Below are positions 43,980-53,551 of a DNA stretch of 64,000 nucleotides, in pieces. How positions within the stretch are numbered: the stretch's first letter is position 1; the number at the start of each line of letters is the position of its first letter. Source of the stretch: Hydrogenophaga sp. (GTDB taxonomy: Bacteria; Pseudomonadota; Gammaproteobacteria; Burkholderiales; Burkholderiaceae_C); contig NZ_JAABRQ010000001.1 of the NCBI RefSeq assembly GCF_011390835.1, forward strand, positions 344,348 to 408,347, written 5' to 3'. A program made the translations under genes and the position numbers. The notes beneath the pieces were generated by a model, which worked only from the letters and a program-made list of their open reading frames with translations, did not search any database and had not been told where the DNA came from.

Positions 43980-44159
43980 GTCACTGCGCAGCTTCAAACG
44001 CTGATTCATCGCGTCAGCGCATTGCAGGCATCAGACTCCACCCGACAAGCCCCGCGATCAGCGCAGCGGGCTGAACGTTGATGCACGTCAGTGTCATTCG
44101 ATGCCAGGCCGATACAGTGAAAAGGAGAGATCAACCCCCTTACTACTGAAGTGTGAATC
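43980..44159. other. spacer upstream of the ion-transport operon
   Basis: The spacer holds GATGCACGTCAGTGTCATTC and GATACAGTGAAAAGGAGAG before the GTG start of the P-type ATPase. No perfect promoter or terminator was recognised. Confidence 0.4.
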
Positions 44160-46904
44160 GTGCGTTCAACCCCGGACAAACCACCACTTGGCCCCTGGCA
44201 CGCGCTGGCTGCCGAGGCGGCGCTGGAGTTGGCGCGCACATCGGCAGGCGGGCTGACCCAGGCTGAGGCCGACGCTCGCCTCCAGACCCACGGTCCAAAC
44301 CGGTTGGCAGATGTTGAGCCGCCAAGCTTGTTGGCCCGGCTGCTGCGCCAGTTCAACAACCTGCTGCTGTACGTGCTGATGGTCGCGGCCCTGGTCATGG
44401 CGCTGATGGGTCACTGGATCGACACGGTGGTCATCATGGCCGTGGTCGTCCTCAACGCGGTGATCGGCTTCGTCCAGGAGGGAAAAGCCGAAAAGGCCCT
44501 GCAGGCGATCCGCCACCTGCTGTCGCCGCACGCAGTGGTGCTGCGCGACGGGCACCAGCGCGAGGTCGACGCTGCTGATTTGGTGCCTGGCGACGTTGTG
44601 CTGCTGGCCTCCGGAGATAGCCTGCCGGCCGATGTGCGCCTGCTGCTGGCGCGCAACCTGCGCATCGACGAGTCGGCGCTGACTGGCGAGTCGGTGCCGG
44701 TTGAAAAGCGGGTCGAGGCGGTGGTCGCCGATGCCCCGATCGGCGACCGGTTGTGCCTGGGCTATGCCGGCACCCTGGTCACACAGGGCCAGGCGCGCGC
44801 GGTGGTGGTGGCCACCGGTGCGTCCACCGAGATTGGCCGTATCGGCAAGATGATCGAGTCGGTCGAAGCCGGAACGACGCCGCTCCTGCGCAAAATGGAG
44901 GCGTTCAGCCGCACGCTGACGCTGGTCATCCTGGTCGCGGCGGCGGCGCTGTTTCTCTTCGGCCTGCTGGTGCGCGGCATGGGGGCCGCCGAGGTGTTCA
45001 TGACGGCTGTCGGTCTGGCGGTATCGGCGATTCCCGAGGGCTTGCCGGCGATCATGACGATCACGCTGGCGATCGGCGTGCAGCGCATGGCCACGCGCCA
45101 TGCGGTGATCCGCCGTCTGCCGGCGGTCGAAACGCTGGGCTCGGTGACGGTGATCTGCTCGGACAAAACCGGTACCCTGACACGCAACGAGATGACGGTG
45201 CAGGAAGTTGTGTGCGCTGGCGCCGTGATGGCGGTCGAGGGCGCCGGCTATGCGCCTGAGGGCGCGTTGCGCATCGACGGCGAGGTGGTGGCGACCGAGG
45301 CGCTCAAGGTACGCCTGCCGGCTCTGCACGCGCTGGCCGAGGTGGCGGCGCTGTGCAACGACGCTGCGCTGCATGAGCGTGCCGGCCAGTGGCAACTCGC
45401 CGGCGACCCGACCGAAGGCGCGCTGCTGTCACTCGCAGGGAAGGCTGGACTCAACCCGACCGAGATGCAGGTCGAGCGGCCAAGGCTGGACCTAATCCCG
45501 TTCGAGTCCGAACACCGCTTCATGGCGACGCTGCATTCCGAAGGTGGTGATGGCGGCACACGCGGCGAGGCGCGCGTCGTCCTCGTCAAGGGCGCACCTG
45601 AACGCGTGCTGGCGATGTGCGCCAACCAGCTCGGTGCTGACGGCACCATCGAACGGCTGGACGACGAGCACTGGCACGCCGAGGTCGAGGCGCAAGCGCG
45701 AGCCGGACGTCGCGTGCTGGCGCTGGCCCGCCGCGCCCTGCCCGCAGGCACCGAGGACCTCGACCACGCAGACGTTGCTGCCGGGCTCACGCTGCTCGGC
45801 CTGGTCGGCATCATCGACCCGCCGCGCCAAGAGGCGATCGAGGCGGTGGCACAGTGCTGCACGGCGGGCATCCGGGTCGTGATGATCACCGGCGACCACG
45901 GCGTGACCGCCAGCGCCATTGCCGGGCAGCTCGGCCTCGGCGAAGGCCTACAGGCCATCACAGGGCCTGAGCTCGAGGCTGCCAACGACGCCCAGCTGCG
46001 CGAGCTGGTGCGCAACACGCGGGTATTCGCGCGCGCCAGCCCGGAGCACAAGCTGCGCCTAGTCCGCGCCATGCAGGCCAACGGCGAGGTGGTCGCGATG
46101 ACCGGCGACGGGGTCAACGACGCGCCGGCGCTCAAGCAGGCGGACGTCGGCATCGCCATGGGGCGCAAAGGTACCGAGGCGGCCAAGCAGGCCGGCTCGA
46201 TCGTGCTGGGGGACGACAACTTCGCGTCGATCGCGCACGCGGTGGAGGAAGGGCGCACGGTCTACGACAACTTGAAGAAGACCGTCACCTTCCTGTTGCC
46301 GATCAACGGTGGTGAGTCGCTGTCGCTGCTGCTGGCGGTGCTGATCGGCGTCGCGCTGCCGATCGCACCAGCGCAGATCCTGTGGGTCAACATGGTCAGC
46401 TCGATCGCGCTGGCGCTGGTGCTCGCGTTCGAGCCGACCGAGGCCGACGTCATGCGGCGCCCGCCGCGCCGGCCCGACGAGCCGATGCTGTCGCGCTTCG
46501 TGTTGTGGCGCGTCGGCTTCGTCTCGACGCTGTTCCTGGCCGGCATCTTCGGCATGTACGAATGGGCGCTGTGGCACGGGGCATCGGTGGAGACGGCGCG
46601 CACAGTCGCAGTCAACACGCTGGTGGCCATGGAGGTTTTCTACCTGTTCAGCGTGCGATACCTCAAGGCACCGTCTTTCACGCTGCAGGGGGTCAAGGGC
46701 ACGCCGAGGGTGCTGCTGGCCGTGGCGGCGGTGTTCGCGCTTCAACTGGTGTTCACCTACACGCCCTTCATGCAGGGTCTGTTCGCCACCACCGCGCTTC
46801 CGCTGCGCACCGGTATTGCGATCGTCGGCGTCGGGCTGACGGTGCTGGTCGTGCTCGAGCTCGAAAAGTTGCTGCTGCGCCGACTGGGCGTGGTCACCGG
46901 ATGA
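44160..46904 (+). CDS. cation-transporting P-type ATPase (P2 type, HAD-IC family)
   Basis: A 914-residue P2-type ATPase, similar to bacterial Ca2+/cation ATPases. It has an N-terminal cation ATPase domain, actuator TGES (175-178), the membrane motif PEGLP (292-296), phosphorylation site DKTGT (335-339), nucleotide site KGAPERV, then MITGDHGVTASAIA and TGDGVNDAPALK. A C-terminal six-segment membrane block ends in the usual place. The start is GTG with only a weak ribosome site. The ion is not certain (Ca2+, Na+/K+ or Mn2+ are possible). The antiporter gene follows 7 nt after its stop. Confidence 0.93.
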   Translation: MRSTPDKPPLGPWHALAAEAALELARTSAGGLTQAEADARLQTHGPNRLADVEPPSLLARLLRQFNNLLLYVLMVAALVMALMGHWIDTVVIMAVVVLNAVIGFVQEGKAEKALQAIRHLLSPHAVVLRDGHQREVDAADLVPGDVVLLASGDSLPADVRLLLARNLRIDESALTGESVPVEKRVEAVVADAPIGDRLCLGYAGTLVTQGQARAVVVATGASTEIGRIGKMIESVEAGTTPLLRKMEAFSRTLTLVILVAAAALFLFGLLVRGMGAAEVFMTAVGLAVSAIPEGLPAIMTITLAIGVQRMATRHAVIRRLPAVETLGSVTVICSDKTGTLTRNEMTVQEVVCAGAVMAVEGAGYAPEGALRIDGEVVATEALKVRLPALHALAEVAALCNDAALHERAGQWQLAGDPTEGALLSLAGKAGLNPTEMQVERPRLDLIPFESEHRFMATLHSEGGDGGTRGEARVVLVKGAPERVLAMCANQLGADGTIERLDDEHWHAEVEAQARAGRRVLALARRALPAGTEDLDHADVAAGLTLLGLVGIIDPPRQEAIEAVAQCCTAGIRVVMITGDHGVTASAIAGQLGLGEGLQAITGPELEAANDAQLRELVRNTRVFARASPEHKLRLVRAMQANGEVVAMTGDGVNDAPALKQADVGIAMGRKGTEAAKQAGSIVLGDDNFASIAHAVEEGRTVYDNLKKTVTFLLPINGGESLSLLLAVLIGVALPIAPAQILWVNMVSSIALALVLAFEPTEADVMRRPPRRPDEPMLSRFVLWRVGFVSTLFLAGIFGMYEWALWHGASVETARTVAVNTLVAMEVFYLFSVRYLKAPSFTLQGVKGTPRVLLAVAAVFALQLVFTYTPFMQGLFATTALPLRTGIAIVGVGLTVLVVLELEKLLLRRLGVVTG

Positions 46905-46911
46905 CGCGCCG

Positions 46912-48585
46912 ATGATCGCGCAGGACACGTTCAGCGAGATCGCGATGCTGCTGCTGATCTGCGCCCTGATTGGCGCTGTATTCGTGCGCCTGCGCCAGCC
47001 GGTGCTGATCGCCTACATCGCCGTGGGTGTGGTGGTGGGTCCGGCGGTGCTGGGCCTAGTCACGGCACACGACCAGATCGACCTGCTGGCGCAGGTGGGC
47101 GTGGCGGTGTTGCTGTTTGCCGTGGGCCTGAAGCTGGACCTGAACCACATCCGCCACATCGGCCCGGTGGCGCTGGCAACCGGGCTGGGTCAGCTGACGT
47201 TCACCATCGTGATCGGTTTCGGCATCGTCATGGCGCTGGGCCGCGACTGGGTGGAGGCGTTGTACGTCGCCGTGGCGCTCACCTTCTCCAGCACCATCAT
47301 CATCGTCAAGTTGCTGTCGGACAAACGCGAACTCGACAGCCTGCACGGGCGCATTGCGGTGGGCTTCCTGATCGTGCAGGATCTGGCGGTGGTGGTCGCC
47401 ATGATGACCATGAGTGCCCTGCGCGGCACCGGCGGCGCCGACGGCAGCGAGGCAACGCTGCTCGACGTGGCGCTGTCGCTGTCGTGGCGCCTGGCGCTGG
47501 CGGCGGTGGCAATGTACGTGCTGATGCGCTGGGTGCTGTCGGTGGTGGTGGCCTCGATGGCGCGCTCGCAGGAGCTGCTGCTGGTGTTTGCCATCGCCTG
47601 GGGCGTGGCGCTGGCGGCCCTGGGCGACTGGGCCGGATTCAGCAAGGAAGCGGGCGCGTTTCTGGCGGGCTTCTCACTGGCGTCCACGCCGTTCCGGGAA
47701 GCCATGAACGCGCGCCTGACCGGTATCCGCGACTTCCTGCTGCTGTTCTTCTTCATCGACCTCGGGGCCCAACTCGACTTCTCCACCCTGGGCGCCGAAG
47801 TCGGCCCGGCGCTGCTGCTGTCGCTGTTTGTGCTAATCGGCAACCCGCTGATCGTGATGGCCATCATGGGCACCATGGGCTACCGCAAGCGAACCGGTTT
47901 CATGGCCGGGCTCACGGTGGCGCAGATCAGCGAGTTCTCCATCGTGTTCATGGCCATGGGCATCACGCTTGGCCATGTGGGACCGCAGGCGCTGGGCCTG
48001 ACAACCCTCGTCGGGGTGATCACCATCACGCTGTCCACCTACATGATCCTTTACTCCCAGCCGCTCTACGAACGCCTGGCACCCTGGCTGGAATGGTTCG
48101 AGCGCCAGCACCCCTTTCGCGAGCTGGCGGCAGAGCAGGCGCCGGCAGAGCAGGCCCCGGCCGAGGTGATTGTGTTCGGGTTGGGGCGCTACGGCAGCCG
48201 GCTGCTGCAGCAACTGCGCAGCGCCGGTGTGCAGGCCATCGGGGTGGACTTCGACCCCGAGGCGGTGCGTGCGCTGCAGGCTCAGCGTCTGCCTGTGCAG
48301 TTCGGCGATGGCGAGGACCCCGACTTCCTGGAATCGCTGTCCCTGACCAGGCTGCGCTGGGTGGTCACGACCTTTCCGCAATGGGAGTCGAACCGGGCGC
48401 TGCTTCACGCGCTGAAAATGGCGCGCTTCGAGGGTGAGGTGGTGGCCGCGGTGCGCGACGCCGTCCACGGGCGCGCCCTGCGCGAGGCCGGTGTGCGCCA
48501 GATCCTCAACCCGTTCGACGATGCCGCCGACTTCGCCGCTGAACACCTCGCGAAAACCATCCGCACCAAGGAGCAAACGCCATGA
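46912..48585 (+). CDS. Kef-type monovalent cation:proton antiporter with TrkA-N domain
   Basis: A 557-residue CPA2-family antiporter. About twelve hydrophobic segments span residues 1-390, with VGVVVGPAVLGLV, ALTFSSTIIIVKLLSDKREL and the segment GFSKEAGAFLAGFSLASTPF. A cytoplasmic NAD-binding TrkA-N domain follows, with VIVFGLGRYGSRLLQQLRSA. It likely exchanges K+ or Na+ for H+ in the inner membrane. Its stop overlaps the uspA-like start by 4 nt. Confidence 0.93.
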   Translation: MIAQDTFSEIAMLLLICALIGAVFVRLRQPVLIAYIAVGVVVGPAVLGLVTAHDQIDLLAQVGVAVLLFAVGLKLDLNHIRHIGPVALATGLGQLTFTIVIGFGIVMALGRDWVEALYVAVALTFSSTIIIVKLLSDKRELDSLHGRIAVGFLIVQDLAVVVAMMTMSALRGTGGADGSEATLLDVALSLSWRLALAAVAMYVLMRWVLSVVVASMARSQELLLVFAIAWGVALAALGDWAGFSKEAGAFLAGFSLASTPFREAMNARLTGIRDFLLLFFFIDLGAQLDFSTLGAEVGPALLLSLFVLIGNPLIVMAIMGTMGYRKRTGFMAGLTVAQISEFSIVFMAMGITLGHVGPQALGLTTLVGVITITLSTYMILYSQPLYERLAPWLEWFERQHPFRELAAEQAPAEQAPAEVIVFGLGRYGSRLLQQLRSAGVQAIGVDFDPEAVRALQAQRLPVQFGDGEDPDFLESLSLTRLRWVVTTFPQWESNRALLHALKMARFEGEVVAAVRDAVHGRALREAGVRQILNPFDDAADFAAEHLAKTIRTKEQTP

Positions 48586-49469
48586 CCGCCTGGGGACCGA
48601 TCCTTGCCACCACCGATTTTTCTGGCCCGGCGCGGCACGCTGTGGATCGCGCAGCCCACCTGGCGCACGAAACCGGCAGCACGCTGAGCGTGATGCACGT
48701 GACGCCCGGAGAGGTCTTGGCCGAACTGCGCCGCTGGCTCGGTACAGGCCATTCTTCCGAGAGCCAGTTGGCTCAAGCCAATCGCCAGCAATTGCAGCAG
48801 CTGGTGGACGCCGTCGGCACTGCGCGATGCATCGTTGCGAAGCCGGTACAAACCAATGGCTCGGTGCTGGAGGAAATCCGCCGCGAAGGCGATGCGCTCG
48901 ACGCAGCCTTGCTGGTGGTGGGCGCGCGGGGCGCTGGCTTCATGCGCCGGCTGGTGCTGGGCTCCACCTCGGAGCGCCTGCTGCGTCGCACCACCCGCCC
49001 CGTGCTGGTGGTGCGCCAGACGCCGCACGAGCCCTACCGGCGGGTGCTGGTCGCGCTGGACTTTTCGCCCTGGTCGGCGCAGGCGGTAGCGGTCGCCCAG
49101 CACGTGGCACCACAAGCCCACTGTGTGCTGTTCACCGCCTACGAGGTGCCGTTCGGGGACAAGCTGCGCTACGCCGGCGTGGACGAAGCCACCATCGAGC
49201 ACTATCGGGTGCAGGCGCGCGCCGACGCCACACAGCGCGTGAACGCTCTCGCTGCCCAGGCTGGCCTGTTGCCGGGCAGGTGGGAGGCCTGTGTGGTCGA
49301 AGGGGAGGCCTCGCAGCGCATCGTCGAGCAGGAACAGGAACGCGATTGCGACCTGGTGGTGCTGGGCAAACACGGCCGTTCCGCCACGGAGGATCTGCTG
49401 CTCGGCAGCGTGACCAAACACGTGCTGGCCGAGGGCAGCGTCGACGTGCTGGTGTCCACAGCGAGATGA
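48582..49469 (+). CDS. universal stress protein, two UspA domains
   Basis: A 295-residue tandem Usp protein. Both domains keep the ATP-binding signature G-x2-G-x9-G-S/T: GARGAGFMRRLVLGST in the first and GKHGRSATEDLLLGSV in the second. Tandem Usp proteins act as ATP-binding stress regulators. It is translationally coupled to the antiporter gene, which suggests it monitors or regulates the transporter, as Usp proteins do for some antiporters. Confidence 0.92.
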   Translation: MTAWGPILATTDFSGPARHAVDRAAHLAHETGSTLSVMHVTPGEVLAELRRWLGTGHSSESQLAQANRQQLQQLVDAVGTARCIVAKPVQTNGSVLEEIRREGDALDAALLVVGARGAGFMRRLVLGSTSERLLRRTTRPVLVVRQTPHEPYRRVLVALDFSPWSAQAVAVAQHVAPQAHCVLFTAYEVPFGDKLRYAGVDEATIEHYRVQARADATQRVNALAAQAGLLPGRWEACVVEGEASQRIVEQEQERDCDLVVLGKHGRSATEDLLLGSVTKHVLAEGSVDVLVSTAR

Positions 49470-49474
49470 AGAAA

Positions 49475-49633
49475 CACCCCCGCCGCGCTGCGCGCGACCC
49501 CCTCAAGGGGGCTGAGGACCGCGGCTCCAAGCCTGCCTGCGCAGGCTTGGACGGGACGAAGAGGCTGCGACTCTGGCGCAGTCGCGGCCTGCAAGGTGCA
49601 CTGGCCGTCCGGCATAGCCGGCCCGGCGGTGCT
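49475..49633 (+). repeat. composite GC-rich palindromic repeat, copy F (usp-permease spacer)
   Basis: It begins ACCCCCGCCGCGCTGCGCGC, then CCCCCTCAAGGGGG as in copy A. It continues with a perfect 24-nt inverted repeat (49527-49550, arms CCAAGCCTGC and GCAGGCTTGG), a third hairpin with arms GCGACT and AGTCGC, and GGCATAGCCGGCCCGGCGGTG. At about 160 nt it is the longest copy. It separates the uspA-like gene from the permease gene. Confidence 0.8.
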
Positions 49634-49671
49634 TCTGGGTTGGCGCACTGCGCTCCGGTGGAGACCTGCCC

Positions 49672-51042
49672 ATGCCGCTGAGCGCACCCGGTCCCCTGCT
49701 GCGCGCACTGGCGTGCGTGGCACTTGCCGCCGGGGTCCACGAGATGGCGCCCGGGACCAACGCCTTGCGGGCTGGGCTGGCTTTGTTCACGCTGATCGGC
49801 GGGCTGTGGATGACCCAGGCCCTGCATCTGAGCGTGACCGCCCTGCTGGTGCCGCTGCTGGCGACCGGCGCCGGGTTGATGGATCTGCGCACCGCCCTGA
49901 GCGCGTTCGCGCACCCGATCATTTCCCTGTTTCTCGGCGGTTTTGCGCTGGCCGCGGCCTTGCAGCAGCACGGCCTGGACCGCGCCTTGGCCCAGGCCGT
50001 GCTGCGCCTGGCCGACGGACGACGGGCGCTGGCGGTGGCGCTGCTGTTCGGCCTTACCGCCCTGCTGTCCATGTGGATCAGCAACACCGCCACCGCGGCC
50101 ATGGTGCTGCCGATGGCGCTGGGCCTGCTGAGCAGCCCTGGCCCGGCGGGTGACGGCGGTGACACCGGTCCCCGCGAACGGGTGTTCGTGTTGCTGGGTG
50201 TGGCCTACAGCGCCAGCATCGGCGGCATCGGCACACTGGTGGGCAGTCCGCCCAACGCCATCGCGGCGGCCCAGGCCGGGATCGGCTTTGCCGAATGGAT
50301 GGGGTTCGGCATCCCGCTGGTGATGCTCCTGTTGCCGGTGATGGTGGCCGTGCTGTACGGGGTGCTGCGGCCCCGCCTGGGTGGACGCATCGCGCTGACG
50401 GCTTCGGCACCGTTTCAGTGGACGCCAGCGCGGCGCCTCACGCTGCTGATCTTCGCGCTCACCGCCGCAGGCTGGATCGGCGCCGCGCCGCTGGGCCGCG
50501 CACTGGGCATCACCGCCGACATGGACAGCTGGGTGGCATTGGCCGCCGTCGCTGCCCTGGTGGCCAGCCGCACACTGAGCTGGGAGGCCATCGAGCATCA
50601 GACGCACTGGGGCGTGTTGCTGTTGTTCGGCGGCGGCCTGGCGCTGAGCCAGGGCATGCAGGTCAGCGGCGCCAGCGGCTTTCTCGCCACCGCGCTGGTG
50701 GACGCCTTGCAGGACGCCTCCACGTTCTGGCTGGTGCTCGGCGTGGTGGCGTTTGTCGTCTTCCTCACCGAACTGGTGAGCAACACCGCCAGCGCCGCCC
50801 TGCTGATTCCGATCTTTCTCGGCGTGGCCCAGTCACTGGGTCTGCCGAGCGCGCCACTGGCCGTGGCCATTGCGGTGTCGGCCTCGTGCGCCTTCATGCT
50901 GCCGGTGGCCACGCCACCCAACGCCATCGTGTACGCCACCGACCAGGTGCCGCAGGCCACCATGATGCGCTGCGGCTTCGTGCTCAACCTGGTCTGCATC
51001 GCTGCCATCACCCTGGCCGCCACCGTCTGGATGTCGCAATGA
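49672..51042 (+). CDS. SLC13/DASS family anion permease
   Basis: A 456-residue secondary transporter of the divalent anion:sodium symporter family. The two repeated ligand/sodium motifs are visible: SMWISNTATAAMVLPMALG near residue 140 and ELVSNTASAALLIPIFLG near residue 370, each followed by a paired hydrophobic hairpin. GGIGTLVGSPPNAIAAA and VATPPNAIVYAT are the corresponding second halves. The substrate is likely a carboxylate, sulfate or phosphate. The next gene overlaps by 4 nt. Confidence 0.92.
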   Translation: MPLSAPGPLLRALACVALAAGVHEMAPGTNALRAGLALFTLIGGLWMTQALHLSVTALLVPLLATGAGLMDLRTALSAFAHPIISLFLGGFALAAALQQHGLDRALAQAVLRLADGRRALAVALLFGLTALLSMWISNTATAAMVLPMALGLLSSPGPAGDGGDTGPRERVFVLLGVAYSASIGGIGTLVGSPPNAIAAAQAGIGFAEWMGFGIPLVMLLLPVMVAVLYGVLRPRLGGRIALTASAPFQWTPARRLTLLIFALTAAGWIGAAPLGRALGITADMDSWVALAAVAALVASRTLSWEAIEHQTHWGVLLLFGGGLALSQGMQVSGASGFLATALVDALQDASTFWLVLGVVAFVVFLTELVSNTASAALLIPIFLGVAQSLGLPSAPLAVAIAVSASCAFMLPVATPPNAIVYATDQVPQATMMRCGFVLNLVCIAAITLAATVWMSQ

Positions 51043-52739
51043 ACCTCTGGACCTCGCTGGGCTTGCTGGCCGGTGGTCTGGGCCTGTTCCTGATCGGCAT
51101 GGGCATGATGACCGACGGGCTCAAACTGGTGGCAGGTCCAGCCCTGCACAACATCCTGACCAAGGCCACGCGCACGCGATGGCACGCACTGGGTACGGGT
51201 GTCCTGGTCACGGCCATGGTGCAGTCGTCCACCGCGGTCGGCATCGCCGCCATCGGTTTCGTCAACGCCGGGCTGCTGGGGCTGGCACCGGCGGTGTGGG
51301 TGGTGTTCGGGGCGAATGTCGGCACCTCGATGACCGGCTGGATCGTGGCCCTGGTGGGCCTGAAGTTCAAGGTGGAGTTGCTGGCGCTGCCGCTGGTGGG
51401 ACTGGGCGCGGTGATGCACCTGACCGGCGAACACCAGCGGCGTGGCGCCATGGGCACCGCCCTGGCGGGCTTTGGTCTTCTGTTCATGGGCATCGGCCTG
51501 CTCCAGCAGGCATTTGTGGGTCTGGCCGCCGAGATCAGCCTGCCGCAGGGCACGGACGCGCTGTCGGTGCTGGCCCAGCTGGGCATTGGTCTGCTGATGA
51601 CGGTGCTGATGCAGTCGTCCAGCGCGGCCCTGACCATCACCCTCACGGCGGCCCAGAGCGGTCTGATCGGGCCACAAGGCGCCGCTGCGGTGGTGATCGG
51701 CGCCAACATCGGCAGCGCCGTGACCACCGCCCTGGCCGGCATCGGCGCCACACCCAACGCCCGTCGCACAGCCGCTGCGCACGCGGTGTTCAACCTGCTC
51801 ACCGGCGCGGTGGCGCTGCTGCTGCTGCCCTGGCTCATCGGCGCCCTGACCAGCGCGGGCGAGGCGCTGAGCCTGCCGCCCGATCCAGCCACCAAGCTGG
51901 CGCTGTTCCACACCACCTTCAACATCCTGGGCGTGCTGCTCATGTGGCCACTGGCCGACCGTCTCACGCGCTGGCTGCAGCAGTGCTTCCGGGCGCGCGA
52001 GGAAGACGAGGCCAGGCCCCGCTTCCTGGACGACAACGTGCTGGCTGTGCCCACGCTGGCGCTGGACGCACTGACGCAGGAAGTCACGCGCTTCGGCCAG
52101 CTGTGTGTGCGCCAGGCGGGTGCGGTGCTGGAGGGCAGCTCGCCCGCCGACCTGGGCAAGGCACAGATCGTCATCAAGCAGCTGGATGCGGCAGTGGAGA
52201 CCTTCGTCGAGCGCATCGGCCGCTCGGCGCTGTCGGGCCTGGCTGCCGAACGCCTGGCCGAGCTCTTGCGTGTGCAGCGGTACTACGCCACCTGCGCCGA
52301 ACTGGCACTGGCAGCGGCGCCGCTGGCACCCTATGCCATCACCGACCCTCAGCCGCTGCAAGCCCACCAGCGCCTGGTGTCTGCTGCGCGGCAGTTGCTG
52401 GCCGCACACGAGCAGCCGCCAACGCCCGGAGCGCCGCCAGTGGCGCTGGATCCGGCAGCGATGGAAGAGGCCTACCAGCAGCTCAAGGCTTCAGTGCTGG
52501 CCGCTGCCGCGGCGGGACACCTGCCCATGGTGGAGATGGAGGCCGCGCTCGAACGGTACAGCGCGCTGCGCCGGGCTTTGCAGCGCCCTGGATATTCTCC
52601 TTTGTTGGATGGTCCCTCTGCTGCATCCCGGGTGATCGCAGGAGTTCCCTGGTCGAGAAGACAACCTGTCCCTATCGGTTTCGCTTGGCAGGCCATCCAG
52701 CGCAGCGAAAGTCAGCTCAATCGCGCCACCTCGTATTGA
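51039..52739 (+). CDS. Na/Pi cotransporter family protein (NptA/YjbB type)
   Basis: A 566-residue sodium-phosphate cotransporter homologue. The paired motifs are VTAMVQSSTAVGIAAIGF (about residues 59-76) and LMTVLMQSSSAALTITL (about 190-206), plus GANVGTSMTG and GANIGSAVTTALA. A C-terminal PhoU-like helical region follows from about residue 330. The last 45-50 residues (from PGYSPLLDGPSAASRV) lose helix-like character and look unlike other members, so the C-terminus may have been altered by a recombination event. Last gene of the ion-transport operon. Confidence 0.88.
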   Translation: MNLWTSLGLLAGGLGLFLIGMGMMTDGLKLVAGPALHNILTKATRTRWHALGTGVLVTAMVQSSTAVGIAAIGFVNAGLLGLAPAVWVVFGANVGTSMTGWIVALVGLKFKVELLALPLVGLGAVMHLTGEHQRRGAMGTALAGFGLLFMGIGLLQQAFVGLAAEISLPQGTDALSVLAQLGIGLLMTVLMQSSSAALTITLTAAQSGLIGPQGAAAVVIGANIGSAVTTALAGIGATPNARRTAAAHAVFNLLTGAVALLLLPWLIGALTSAGEALSLPPDPATKLALFHTTFNILGVLLMWPLADRLTRWLQQCFRAREEDEARPRFLDDNVLAVPTLALDALTQEVTRFGQLCVRQAGAVLEGSSPADLGKAQIVIKQLDAAVETFVERIGRSALSGLAAERLAELLRVQRYYATCAELALAAAPLAPYAITDPQPLQAHQRLVSAARQLLAAHEQPPTPGAPPVALDPAAMEEAYQQLKASVLAAAAAGHLPMVEMEAALERYSALRRALQRPGYSPLLDGPSAASRVIAGVPWSRRQPVPIGFAWQAIQRSESQLNRATSY

Positions 52740-53014
52740 GGCTGGCGGCCAGGAGCAACAGTTCGCTCGACCGCGGGCAATATCGGGTGAAGGCTGATCT
52801 GGGTCACTCGCGGCCGTAGCCTGAACGACAGCAGCCTTCATCACCGGTGATTGGAACGGCTGCGCTCCACATGACTGCTGGACCTCCGAGACCGGGTGCC
52901 CGACGGTCTGCGCGATGAGATTGCCATGCCACAAGCCGGGCGCGGACAATTTGGCTACGAGATGTTAGTGATGCGACGGCCTTGTGCCCGTCTGGCGCCA
53001 TAGAGGATCGAAAC
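52740..53014. other. intergenic region, degenerate
   Basis: No supported gene. It contains GAACGACAGCAGCCTTCATC and other fragments that resemble degenerate intergenic repeats. A weak open frame on the opposite strand overlaps the end of the Na/Pi gene and is not convincing. Confidence 0.45.
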
Positions 53015-53551
53015 ATGGACTTTTCTTCGAATTTGAGGCCGCACTCCGAGACCATCGCAGCGATGTTCAAGGCGACCTTCACGGCCTCGGAAGGGGCTGA
53101 GGAAGGGACCCTGATCGGGGATCTCGCCCGCCGCTTGATGGCCGAGACGCCGCCCGACGCGTTGCGCGTCTTCACCGCGTGGGACGGCGGCGCGCTGGTC
53201 GGCGCGATCCTGTTCACACGCCTTGTCTTCGACGACCCCCGCACGGCCTTCATGCTTGCGCCTGTGGCCGTGGCAACGGATCGCCAGGGCGAGGGCATTG
53301 GGCAGGCGCTGATCACCCACGGCCTGGACCTGCTGCGCAGCGAGGGCGTCGACATAGCGGTGACCTATGGCGACCCTGCCTTCTACAGACGCGTCGGCTT
53401 CGTGCCTGTGGCCGAGGGCACCATCCCCGCACCTCACAGCTTGCAGCATCCCGAGGGCTGGCTGGGCCAGTCGCTACAGGAGGCCCCCCTGACGCCGCTC
53501 AAAGCCCCCGCGTCCTGCGTCGCCGGCTTCGACGATCCAAGGCTCTGGTGA
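53015..53551 (+). CDS. GNAT family N-acetyltransferase
   Basis: A 178-residue acetyltransferase. The acetyl-CoA motif A is LAPVAVATDRQGEGIGQALI near residue 90, followed by GVDIAVTYGDPAFYRRVGFV, typical of YhbS-like GNAT proteins. The substrate is unknown. The first ATG MDFSSNLRPHS was chosen. It is isolated between decayed regions, unlike the operons on either side, and may be an acquired gene. Confidence 0.88.
   Translation: MDFSSNLRPHSETIAAMFKATFTASEGAEEGTLIGDLARRLMAETPPDALRVFTAWDGGALVGAILFTRLVFDDPRTAFMLAPVAVATDRQGEGIGQALITHGLDLLRSEGVDIAVTYGDPAFYRRVGFVPVAEGTIPAPHSLQHPEGWLGQSLQEAPLTPLKAPASCVAGFDDPRLW

Noticed and set aside
52491..52949. Opposite-strand gene overlapping the Na/Pi cotransporter end
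   Set aside because: Composition and lack of domain suggest an antisense shadow of GC-rich sequence.
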